Assembly (NCBI GenBank): GCA_963798455.1
Contig: CAWCTD010000003.1
Coordinates: 806,001 to 870,000 of the forward strand
Direction of reading: 5' to 3'
DNA length: 64,000 bases
From: CAWCTD01 sp963798455
GTDB taxonomy: Bacteria > Acidobacteriota > Terriglobia > Bryobacterales > Bryobacteraceae
Positions within the stretch are counted from its first letter, which is position 1, and each line of letters opens with the position of its first letter. The notes under the pieces were generated by a model, which worked only from the letters and a program-made list of their open reading frames with translations, did not search any database and had not been told where the DNA came from. Position numbers and translations under genes: made by a program. Shown here piece after piece: positions 51,669 through 59,309 of this stretch.

Positions 51669-53750
51669 ATGGCGGAAACCAAACTGATGGTGGTGCCCAA
51701 CGGATGGAAGCTGTCGGAGGCTTTCTCTTCGACGGAACTGGCCGATCTGGGGGTGCCGCTGGCGGTGCTGGGGATCATCGTGGCCCTGGTGGTCCCTCTG
51801 CCGAGCTACGTGCTGGACTTGCTGATCGCCATCGACATCACCATGTCGGTCATCGTGATGATGGTCGCGATGTACATCAAGCGCCCGGTGGATTTCAGCG
51901 TCTTCCCGACGACGCTCCTTCTGCTCACGCTGTTCCGGCTGGCGCTGAACATTTCCTCTTCGCGGCTGATTCTGCTCAATGGCAACTCCGGCACCGCCGC
52001 CGCGGGCCGGGTGATCGAGGCCTTCGGCAGTTTCGTGGTCGGGGGCAACTACATCATCGGCGCAGTGATCTTCCTGGTGCTGATCGCGATCCAGTACGTG
52101 GTCATCAATCACGGCGCAGTGCGCATCTCGGAAGTCACCGCGCGCTTCACGCTGGACGCTCTGCCCGGCAAGCAGATGTCGATCGACGCGGACCTGCACG
52201 CCGGCATCATGGACGAGGCCGAGGCGCGCGACCGGCGCAAGCAACTGGCCAGCGAGGCCGAGTTCTACGGCGCCATGGACGGCGCGTCGAGGTTCACCCA
52301 GCGGGACGCGGTGGCCAGCATTCTGATCACCAGCATCAACATCGTGGCCGGCTTCCTGATCGGCATCCTCCAGCATGGCATGGACTTCCGGCGCGCGCTG
52401 GAAACCTACACCGTGCTCACCATCGGCGATGGCCTGGTGACCGTGATCCCGGCGCTGATGATCTCGATCTCGGGCGGACTGATCGTCACCCGCGCCAGCA
52501 CGGACTCCCGGCTGGGCGCGGACTTCCGCAAGCAGGTCTTCGGGGAGGCCGAACCGCTGCTGCTGGCCAGCGGCGTGCTCATCGCGCTGGCGGCGTTCCC
52601 GGGATTGCCCAGGATCCCTTTCCTGCTGCTCGGCGGCGGACTGGGAGCCGCGGCCTGGAAGATGCGCGAGCGGAATCGCGCGGCGGCTCGGCAGCCGGCC
52701 GCGGCCAGACCCACTCAGTCGCGCGAGAACCTGGAAACACTGCTCAAGGTCGAGCCGTTATCCCTCGAAGTCGGCCTGGGGCTGGTGCGGCTCGTCGAGG
52801 GGGGCGCCAACTCTCCGCTGTTGCGCAAAATCGCCGGCATCCGGAGGCAGATCGCGGGCGAGCTCGGATATTCTCTTCCGGCGGTCCAGGTGACCGACAA
52901 TTTGTCGCTCGGTAGCCGGGAATACGTCGTTCTGCTGAAGGGCGAGCGGCTGGCGCGATACGAGTTGTTTCAGGACTGCGACTTAGCCATCCCCGCGGGC
53001 AAGTCGGAACCCGTCAAGGACGGCCAGCCCACACGCGAGCCGGCCTTCGGCATGCCAGCCTGGTGGGTCCCAAGCGAGCGCGCGAATCTGGTCCGGGCGG
53101 AGGGCTACACGGTGGTCGATTCCTTGACCGTACTCGGCACGCATCTGGCGGAGCTGATCCGCCGCCACGCGCACGAGTTGTTTTCGCGGCAGGACGCCAA
53201 GAAACTCGTGGACCGAGTCGCGGCCGACAACCCCAAGGTGGTCGAGGACCTGGTGCCCAAACTGCTCACGCTCGCCATCGTGCAGCGCGTTTTGCAGAAC
53301 CTGCTGCGCGAAAGGGTCTCGGTGCGCGATGGAGTCACGATCCTGGAGGCGCTCGGCGAGGGCGCCGGCCTCACTCGGAATCCCGTGTTGCTGACCGAAT
53401 ACGTGCGTCAAGTCATCCGGCGGACGGTGGTGAGGCCGTATCTCAACCCGGCAGGGGATTTGCCCGCCTACTTCGTCGAGCCCTCCATCGAGCAGATCGT
53501 GCAGTCGGCAGTCGAGCATGGCGAGCAGAACAGCCACCTGGCGCTGGCGCCCCAGGCCATCCGGGACATCCTGACCCGAATCGAGAACCGGGTCGGGGCG
53601 CCGGGGACGCCCATAATCGCCGTGACCAATTCCGACGCGCGATACTTCCTGCGGCAGATTGTGGAGGCGTCGCAACCGAACGTGTTCTTCCTGTCGCACA
53701 GCGAGGTGCCACCGGGCGTCAAGGCGGTTTCGCTGGGGGTGATCCAGTAA
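51669..53750 (+). CDS. flhA: flagellar export gate protein FlhA
   Basis: Large export-gate protein of 693 residues. The N-terminal membrane half has eight TM segments and the FHIPEP-type motifs (RLALNISSSRLILLNGNSGT, ARFTLDALPGKQMSIDADLH, GAMDGASRFTQRDAVASILI). The C-terminal cytoplasmic half has LVRLVEGGANSPLLRKIAGI, IRRHAHELFSRQDAKKLVDR and LAIVQRVLQNLLRERVSVRD, and ends VPPGVKAVSLGVIQ. Length and order are normal. Confidence 0.97.
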   Translation: MAETKLMVVPNGWKLSEAFSSTELADLGVPLAVLGIIVALVVPLPSYVLDLLIAIDITMSVIVMMVAMYIKRPVDFSVFPTTLLLLTLFRLALNISSSRLILLNGNSGTAAAGRVIEAFGSFVVGGNYIIGAVIFLVLIAIQYVVINHGAVRISEVTARFTLDALPGKQMSIDADLHAGIMDEAEARDRRKQLASEAEFYGAMDGASRFTQRDAVASILITSINIVAGFLIGILQHGMDFRRALETYTVLTIGDGLVTVIPALMISISGGLIVTRASTDSRLGADFRKQVFGEAEPLLLASGVLIALAAFPGLPRIPFLLLGGGLGAAAWKMRERNRAAARQPAAARPTQSRENLETLLKVEPLSLEVGLGLVRLVEGGANSPLLRKIAGIRRQIAGELGYSLPAVQVTDNLSLGSREYVVLLKGERLARYELFQDCDLAIPAGKSEPVKDGQPTREPAFGMPAWWVPSERANLVRAEGYTVVDSLTVLGTHLAELIRRHAHELFSRQDAKKLVDRVAADNPKVVEDLVPKLLTLAIVQRVLQNLLRERVSVRDGVTILEALGEGAGLTRNPVLLTEYVRQVIRRTVVRPYLNPAGDLPAYFVEPSIEQIVQSAVEHGEQNSHLALAPQAIRDILTRIENRVGAPGTPIIAVTNSDARYFLRQIVEASQPNVFFLSHSEVPPGVKAVSLGVIQ

Positions 53751-53776
53751 ACGAAGACTAACCACGAAGGAAACCT

Positions 53777-54997
53777 ATGAAACTGAAATCGTTTTTTGCG
53801 GGCTCGGTGCAAGCGGCGCTCGGCATGGCGCGCGAGGAACTGGGGGCGGAGGCGCTCCTGGTCAATTCGCGCCAGTCGCCGCCGGAGGCCAGACACCTCG
53901 GTGAATACGAAGTCGTGGCGGCGTCTATGCCAGGCGATGCGACTCCGGCCGCGCCCGCCCCGGCCGCCACGGGTAGGCGGAGGAAGGCACGTGGGACTAC
54001 GGCTGCGGTGGACGCCGGTCGGGATGACCGGCTGTGCCGGGAGGTGGCGGAATTGCGGCGGCAGATGCAAAGAATGCGAAAAGCCATCTGGCAATCCGGC
54101 CTGGTCCGCCCGCCACGCGCACCAGGGACGGAAGTGCTTCCGCTCCTTCTGGAAGCCGAGGTCGAGCCGCAACTGGCCCAGGAGATCGCCGCCTGCGTCC
54201 AGGCGCGTTTCTCCGGGGCCCCATTGCTCAAGGAGGTCACCACCCCGGCGCCACGCATCGTTTCGCCGTCCACGGACCCGGGCGGGGAGGAACAACTGCG
54301 GCATCTGCTGAGGGCGGAGCTGGAGCGCCGGTTTTCGGTCGAGCCGGAACTCGGTCGCGGCGGCGCACAACCGCGAATCGTGGCCCTGGTCGGTCCCCCG
54401 GGCGTGGGCAAGACGGCCACCCTGGCCAAGCTTGCCGTCATCTGCGGCTTGAAGTGCCGCCGGTCGGTCCAGTTGCTCTCGATGGATACGTGCCGCGTTG
54501 CGGCTGGCGAACCGTTACGCACCTACGCCTCTATTCTCGGAGTGGGGTTCCAGTCGCTGGCCACCGCCCTGGCGCTGGACCAGGCGCTTAAGAAGCGCCA
54601 GCACAAGGACTTGATCTTGATCGACACGCCCGGCTTCAGCCCCCGGGACAGGGACGCCGCCGCCGATCTGGCCGCTTGTTTCGCCCGGCACCCGGAAATC
54701 GACACCCACCTGACCCTACCGGCCACGACCAAATCCGCCGATCTAACTTCTGCGGTGGATCGCTTTGAGATCTTTCGGCCATCCAAGCTGTTGTTCACCA
54801 GAGTGGACGAGGCCTCCTCGTTCGGCCCGGCTTTCAGCGAGACCGTTCGGACCGCGAAGCCCATCTCGTTTCTGGCCACGGGTCAACGGGTGCCGGAGGA
54901 TCTAGAGCAGGCCGACAAGGCCCGAGCGATCGACCTGGTCTTGCAGCGGGACTCCGATGGAGGAGCCCTGGCCGTCGGGAACGATTGCGGACGGTAA
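53777..54997 (+). CDS. flhF: flagellar biosynthesis GTPase FlhF
   Basis: SRP-like GTPase of 406 residues that specifies flagellar position. After an N-terminal basic region (KLKSFFAGSVQAALGMAREE), the NG domain has G1 IVALVGPPGVGKTATLAKLA (about residue 203), the QLLSMDTCRVAAGEPLRTYA segment, G3-like DLILIDTPGFSPRDRDAAAD and the C-terminal ISFLATGQRVPEDLEQADKA. All SRP-GTPase elements are present. The usual partner flhG is not found; fliA starts 14 bp later. A single polar flagellum is the usual inference from FlhF. Confidence 0.93.
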   Translation: MKLKSFFAGSVQAALGMAREELGAEALLVNSRQSPPEARHLGEYEVVAASMPGDATPAAPAPAATGRRRKARGTTAAVDAGRDDRLCREVAELRRQMQRMRKAIWQSGLVRPPRAPGTEVLPLLLEAEVEPQLAQEIAACVQARFSGAPLLKEVTTPAPRIVSPSTDPGGEEQLRHLLRAELERRFSVEPELGRGGAQPRIVALVGPPGVGKTATLAKLAVICGLKCRRSVQLLSMDTCRVAAGEPLRTYASILGVGFQSLATALALDQALKKRQHKDLILIDTPGFSPRDRDAAADLAACFARHPEIDTHLTLPATTKSADLTSAVDRFEIFRPSKLLFTRVDEASSFGPAFSETVRTAKPISFLATGQRVPEDLEQADKARAIDLVLQRDSDGGALAVGNDCGR

Positions 54998-55010
54998 TTC
55001 AGGCTGAGCT

Positions 55011-55757
55011 ATGTATTCGGTCGCCACAACCGAGGAGGCGTGCGCCAGGCGAGAGGTCCTGATCCTGGAGCACCTGCCGCAGGTCCGCCTGATTGCCAGG
55101 CGGATCCACGACCGGTTGCCCGAAAGCGTCAGCCTGGAGGACGTCGTGTCGACGGGGATCATCGGGTTGATCTCGGCGATCGACAAATTCGATCCTTCGC
55201 GGAACGTCAAACTGCGCACTTACGCCGAGCACAAAATCCGGGGCGCGATTTTGGACAGCCTTCGGGGGCTGGACTGGACCTCGCGGGACCGGCGGCGCAA
55301 GGCCAAGCTGATCGAGGCGGCCATTGGGGCCACCGAGCAGAAGCTGAGACGGGTGGCGCTGGAAGAGGAAATCGCCGGGGAGCTGCAGCTCGGTCTGAAG
55401 GAGTACAGGGAATGGCTCCTCGATATCCGCGGCCTTACGCTCAGAAGTCTGGATTACCGCTCCGAGCGCGACGACGGCAGAAACCTTCTGGAAATGGTGG
55501 CCGACAGCGAGGAGACCTGGCCTTCGCGGTTGATCGAGGTTTCCGAGTTGGAGCGGCTGCTGGCGGGGGCAATCGAGAAGATGCCGTCGGTGGAACGCAT
55601 GGTGTTGAGCCTTTACTATCAGGAGGAACTGACCCTCCGGGAGATCGCTCAAATAATGAAATTCCACCTTTCGCGCATCTCGCAGTTGAAGTCGCAGGCC
55701 ATTGTCCGGCTACGAGCATATCTTGAGAAACGCTGGCCGGTCGAGCGCGGGAGGTAG
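55011..55757 (+). CDS. fliA: RNA polymerase sigma-28 factor FliA
   Basis: Flagellar sigma factor of 248 residues (FliA/WhiG type). Region 2 contains HLPQVRLIARRIHDRLPESV, EDVVSTGIIGLISAIDKFDP and KLRTYAEHKIRGAILDSLRG with the LDWTSRDRRRKAK block peculiar to sigma-28. Region 3 follows, and region 4 has EELTLREIAQIMKFHLSRIS as the -35 recognition helix. Six matching promoters occur in the window. The anti-sigma gene flgM lies 3 kb downstream. Confidence 0.95.
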   Translation: MYSVATTEEACARREVLILEHLPQVRLIARRIHDRLPESVSLEDVVSTGIIGLISAIDKFDPSRNVKLRTYAEHKIRGAILDSLRGLDWTSRDRRRKAKLIEAAIGATEQKLRRVALEEEIAGELQLGLKEYREWLLDIRGLTLRSLDYRSERDDGRNLLEMVADSEETWPSRLIEVSELERLLAGAIEKMPSVERMVLSLYYQEELTLREIAQIMKFHLSRISQLKSQAIVRLRAYLEKRWPVERGR

Positions 55758-55761
55758 CACC

Positions 55762-56644
55762 ATGGAACCACACAATCAAGGCCGCGGGGAAGCAGCGGGC
55801 CACTGGCTGGGGCAAACCTGGACCGCGTCGCTCGCACGAGCGCTGGACTGCATGACCGGAGAGAGCTCCCGCATGGAATGGAGTTCGGAGCCCGGCGACG
55901 CGGAGTCACCAGCGCCCGCTGGCCCGGTCCTGTGGTGGGAACAGGGCTTCGATCTCACACCAGAACCCGCGGTTTGGGTGGGGATACCGAAAGAGACTTG
56001 GACGGAGATGGCCCGGCGTGTGCCGCGCGCCCCGGGGGTGGAGCAAATCCAGCCCGAGGAAGCCAGACGCACCTGTCTGGAAATCCTGAGCCAATCCTTT
56101 TCGGCCTTGGCCCAGGCCATGGGCGAACGCAGAGAAGTGCGCCGTGGCTGTCGGCACAGGACGGGAACTGGAGCGTCCGCCGAGCGGAACCCGGTTTGGC
56201 ACGGTCCGGCTCGCCAGCGCCGATACCGCCCTCGCGCCCATCCTGGTCGCTTTCGGGGAACTGCTCGCCGACGCAATGGAGGAGCCGGGCGTGGAGTCTG
56301 CCCCGGCATCCGCGCCAGACAGCGCATCCGACCAGGATATCGGCGGCGCCGGCAACCGCGACCGGCAAGCGCGGGTCTCCAAAACGCTGGACCTGCTCCG
56401 GGGCGTCGAGTTGCCCGTAAGCATCTCCTTCGGGCGTACTCATATATCCCTGCAAGAAGTCTTGAAGCTGACTGCGGGATCGGTCGTCGAACTGGACCGC
56501 TCCATCGACGAGCCCGTGGAACTGATCGTCAACGACACGGTGGTGGCCCTCGGCGAAGTCGTCGTGGTCGAAGGCAACTACGGGATGCGGATCCAGCGGA
56601 TCATGGACCGAAAAAAGCTCCTGCGGTCGAGCGCCATGACTTGA
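55762..56644 (+). pseudogene. second FliN-type (SpoA) motor switch gene, frameshifted
   Basis: A first frame from ATG 55762 (MEPHNQGRGEAAGHWLGQTW) runs to about 56135, ending sensibly at LEILSQSFSALAQAMGERRE. The following sense continues in another phase (CAVAVGTGRELERPPSGTRF, then VSKTLDLLRGVELPVSISFG, QEVLKLTAGSVVELDRSIDE, VALGEVVVVEGNYGMRIQRI). The phase change equals one extra base near 56120-56140. The SpoA domain is intact and could be translated alone from GTG 56144, giving a 166-residue FliN. The N-terminal part is a CheC/FliY-like or lineage-specific domain that I do not recognise. It may be a pseudogene, a sequence error or two separately translated products. Confidence 0.6.
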
Positions 56645-56656
56645 GGGGGAAAAGAC

Positions 56657-57055
56657 ATGAGCTTGGGTTGGATCGTTCACCCGGTGCTGCAATCCGGCCT
56701 CTTAACGGCGGGCCTTGTGCTTTGCTTCTATCTCTTCTTCAGCCTCAAGCGCAAGACGCGCCAGACGGAGTTGGGCTTTGAGAAGCAACGGCAAGCGCAT
56801 GCGGCTTGCCTGGAGGAGCTGCGAAGAGCAATCGAAGAGGCACGGAGCCAATTCCGCCGGTTCGAGAAAGAGACGGACGTCCGGATCGAGCCGCCGCCGG
56901 CGGTCGCAGGCCTGAACACCGGCAGGCGCCGGCAGGCGCTCCGCCTGCACGACCGAGGAGAGAGCCCCCGGCAGATTGCAGCGGCACTGTCCCTGCCGCG
57001 GAGTGAAGTGGAGCTCTTGCTCAAGGTCGAGAAGCTGGCGGGGAAGGACTCCTGA
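56657..57055 (+). CDS. membrane-anchored coiled-coil HTH protein (SwrB/DUF2802-like)
   Basis: A 132-residue protein with one N-terminal TM helix (SGLLTAGLVLCFYLFFSLKR), an Arg/Glu-rich coiled coil (FEKQRQAHAACLEELRRAIE, EARSQFRRFEKETDVRIEPP) and a C-terminal helix-turn-helix-like segment (ALRLHDRGESPRQIAAALSL, PRSEVELLLKVEKL). This layout matches Bacillus SwrB, a flagellar-assembly activator encoded right after sigD, and the DUF2802/DUF6115 proteins of other flagellar operons. Its position after fliA and fliN supports the analogy; direct homology cannot be shown here. Confidence 0.6.
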   Translation: MSLGWIVHPVLQSGLLTAGLVLCFYLFFSLKRKTRQTELGFEKQRQAHAACLEELRRAIEEARSQFRRFEKETDVRIEPPPAVAGLNTGRRRQALRLHDRGESPRQIAAALSLPRSEVELLLKVEKLAGKDS

Positions 57056-57066
57056 CCGGCAGGCGC

Positions 57067-58455
57067 CTACCGGGCGCAAGCCGCCCGCGCCTCCAGACTC
57101 CGCAACTTGGCCGAAAGCGTGGTCCGTTTCAGGCGAAGCATATCGGCGGCCCGCTTCTTGCTGCCCCCTGCCTTCTGGAGAGCCTGGTCCAGGATGTTGC
57201 GCTCAATGGCCCCGATTGTCCCTTCGAAGTCCAGCCCGTCGTCGGGCATCGCGATGGTGAGCGAACTGGCCATGCGGACCGGCCTGGAGGCGGCGTTGGT
57301 AGAGATCGGAAAATCGCCCGGATACAGGATCTGCCGGTCCCCGCTCAGGGCGACGGCCATCTCGACGGCATTCTCCAACTGGCGGACGTTGCCGGGCCAC
57401 AGGTGGCAGCACAGACGCTCGAGCGTTTCCTTCCGGACCATTTTGGGAGGCAGCCCCTCCTGCCGGCAGATCTTCTCTAGGAAGTGCCCGACTAGAAGAG
57501 GCACGTCGCTAAGGTGTTCGCGTAGCGAAGGCATGGCGAGGGGAACCACGTTCAGCCGGTAGTAAAGATCCTCCCGGAACTTTCCCTGTCTCACTTTCTC
57601 GGGCAAATCACAGTTCGACGCGGCCACCACCCGGGTGTCCACCCGGATCGTTTCCGAGCTGCCGAGACGCTGGAACTCCCGCTCTTGAAGCACGCGCAGG
57701 AGCTTGACCTGAAGGTCGAGGGGCATGTCTCCGATCTCATCCAGGAATAGGGAGCCGCCATCGGCCTGCTCGAACCGTCCGATGCGGTTGTGGATGGCCC
57801 CGGTGAAGGCCCCCTTCACATGGCCGAACAGCTCGGCTTCGAGGAGGTGCTCGGGGAGGGCGCTGCAACTGACGGTCACCAGCGGCCGGTGAGCCCGGGG
57901 CCCCGCCATGTGCAGAGCTCGTGCCGCTATTTCCTTGCCCGTGCCAGTCTCCCCGGTAATGAGGACCGTACAGCGCCGCGCTCCGACTAGGCGGATCACC
58001 TCGACGACATTCTGGATCGGCAAGCTCTCCCCCACCAGCAGGATTCTCCATGCTTCCCCGGAAAGCATCGCCCCGAGACGCCCCAGATCCCGCTGGCGGG
58101 CCTGCTCCACACCCTCCTCCAGGCGCTGGGCAAGGTCGATCGGATCGAGGGGGCCGCCGAAGAAATGATAGGCGCCCATGCCGCCCAGGCGAAAGGCTTC
58201 GGCGGTGGTCCCTTCGGGGGCGTGGATAAGGACCGGAACCCTGGAGTCGACGCGCTGGATCTCCTCCAGCAATTCGGCCGGAGTCCAGTCCGCCAGCGGC
58301 CAACTGGCCAGGACCACATCCGCACCCTTGGCCTTTAGATGCGCTAGGGCCTCGCGGGGTCCCGCAATCACTTCGCAGGAACAGCCGGGAAGCGCTTGGG
58401 ACAGCACGGGACGCCCCAGAGCCTCCGTTGCGGGCGAGATCCAGAGGAGACGCAT
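57067..58455 (-). CDS. sigma-54-dependent transcriptional activator of flagellar genes
   Basis: NtrC-family enhancer-binding protein of 462 residues from ATG 58455. The N-terminal domain (about 1-115, VLASWPLADWTPAELLEEIQ) is receiver-like, but the phosphoacceptor Asp is replaced, so it is probably not phosphorylated. The AAA+ domain has Walker A LITGETGTGKEIAARALHMA, GHVKGAFTGAIHNRIGRFEQ with the sigma-54-contacting GAFTGA loop, Walker B GGSLFLDEIGDMPLDLQVKL and the arginine-finger region. The C-terminal HTH is QKAGGSKKRAADMLRLKRTT. It resembles FlrA/FleQ-type masters. No cognate kinase is encoded in the window. It is divergent from flgM. Confidence 0.9.
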   Translation of the reverse strand: MRLLWISPATEALGRPVLSQALPGCSCEVIAGPREALAHLKAKGADVVLASWPLADWTPAELLEEIQRVDSRVPVLIHAPEGTTAEAFRLGGMGAYHFFGGPLDPIDLAQRLEEGVEQARQRDLGRLGAMLSGEAWRILLVGESLPIQNVVEVIRLVGARRCTVLITGETGTGKEIAARALHMAGPRAHRPLVTVSCSALPEHLLEAELFGHVKGAFTGAIHNRIGRFEQADGGSLFLDEIGDMPLDLQVKLLRVLQEREFQRLGSSETIRVDTRVVAASNCDLPEKVRQGKFREDLYYRLNVVPLAMPSLREHLSDVPLLVGHFLEKICRQEGLPPKMVRKETLERLCCHLWPGNVRQLENAVEMAVALSGDRQILYPGDFPISTNAASRPVRMASSLTIAMPDDGLDFEGTIGAIERNILDQALQKAGGSKKRAADMLRLKRTTLSAKLRSLEARAACAR

Positions 58456-58559
58456 TAAGGGCATTTTAGGGATACAAGCAATCATCGGCGGGCGCCGGTA
58501 AAGCTTTACGGGATGCGCGAAGATTGTGGCGCCGGTGACATCTTTTCCGGACAATCCTC

Positions 58560-58586
58560 TACAGTTACTCTGCTGTCCGCCGATAT
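58560..58586 (+). promoter_or_regulatory. sigma-28 promoter for flgM-flgN-flgK-flgL
   Basis: TACAGTTA (58560-58567), 11-base spacer, GCCGATAT (58579-58586). The flgM ATG is 46 bp further. Close to the E. coli FliA consensus TAAAGTTT-N11-GCCGATAA. Confidence 0.7.
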
Positions 58587-58631
58587 GGAAGATGTTGAGG
58601 AGGTGCTGCAGTCCAGCTCCACGGGTGACAA

Positions 58632-58955
58632 ATGAGAATTGACAATCGACCGCTGGCGGAAAATCAAGCTGCCGAAGCCGGCCAGACCTCCAATCTGCAG
58701 GAGCTTACGCGTCCGGGCGCATCCGGGCCTCACGAGGCGCGCTCGGGGAGCGGCGCCGATCGGGTCGAGTTGTCGCTCCTGGCAGCCGGGCTGGCGCGGG
58801 CGCTGAGCGAGGGTGCCTCCGAGAGGGCCAGCCGAATAGAACAGTTGGCCCGAGACGTTGAACGGGGCGGATACCAAGTCGATTCGCGGGCTCTCAGCCG
58901 GGCCATCGTAGCGGAGTTGCGAGCCGCCGGACACAATGAAGCGCCAAACACCTGA
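58632..58955 (+). CDS. flgM: anti-sigma-28 factor FlgM
   Basis: Small secreted anti-sigma factor of 107 residues. It starts MRIDNRPLAENQAAEAGQTS and carries the typical sequence GSGADRVELSLLAAGLARAL (V.LS......L) followed by SRIEQLARDVERGGYQVDSR, ALSRAIVAELRAA, matching the FlgM sigma-binding helix (I..L...V..G.Y.VD...LA..I...L). It would inhibit FliA until exported through the completed hook. A sigma-28-like promoter precedes it, giving feedback. It overlaps flgN by 20 bp. Confidence 0.92.
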   Translation: MRIDNRPLAENQAAEAGQTSNLQELTRPGASGPHEARSGSGADRVELSLLAAGLARALSEGASERASRIEQLARDVERGGYQVDSRALSRAIVAELRAAGHNEAPNT

Positions 58956-59304
58956 GCCCTGGCTGGAGACCGTCCACATAACAGTCCAGCAAGCCAGTCG
59001 GCTGCTGACGAGCCCTAAGCCGGAGGCTCTGGACCGCTCGGCGGCGCTCCTGGAACAAGCGCGTTGCCGCCTCCAGACAGCGGTGGATTCCTTCCACCTG
59101 CCCGACCCGACGGCCAGGGCCGGGATACGGGCCGAACTGGAGGAGGTTCGTAAGGGACTCCACCGCCTGGACTTGCTGCTCGAACATGCGGACGGTTTCT
59201 TTGCCGGGTGGGCCCGACTCCGGCGCTTGTTGGCTGGCGGCTACACAGCCCAGGGCGAGCCGGCTCCGCCGGAGCCCGGCAGACGGATTTCGATCGAGGC
59301 CTGA
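58936..59304 (+). CDS. flgN: FlgN-like export chaperone
   Basis: A helical protein of 122 residues between flgM and flgK, the fixed place of flgN. Conserved-type residues are SAALLEQARCRLQTAVDSFH and GIRAELEEVRKGLHRLDLLL, EHADGFFAGWARLRRLLAGG, which resemble the C-terminal FlgN helix that binds FlgK/FlgL. Sequence similarity in this family is weak, so the call rests on position and pattern. ATG 58936 lies inside flgM. Confidence 0.78.
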   Translation: MKRQTPEPWLETVHITVQQASRLLTSPKPEALDRSAALLEQARCRLQTAVDSFHLPDPTARAGIRAELEEVRKGLHRLDLLLEHADGFFAGWARLRRLLAGGYTAQGEPAPPEPGRRISIEA

Positions 59305-59309
59305 ACCTG

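Noticed and set aside
51704..52915. Plus-strand 403-codon frame in flhA in another phase
   Set aside because: Shadow of flhA; low-complexity Arg/Gly/His composition.
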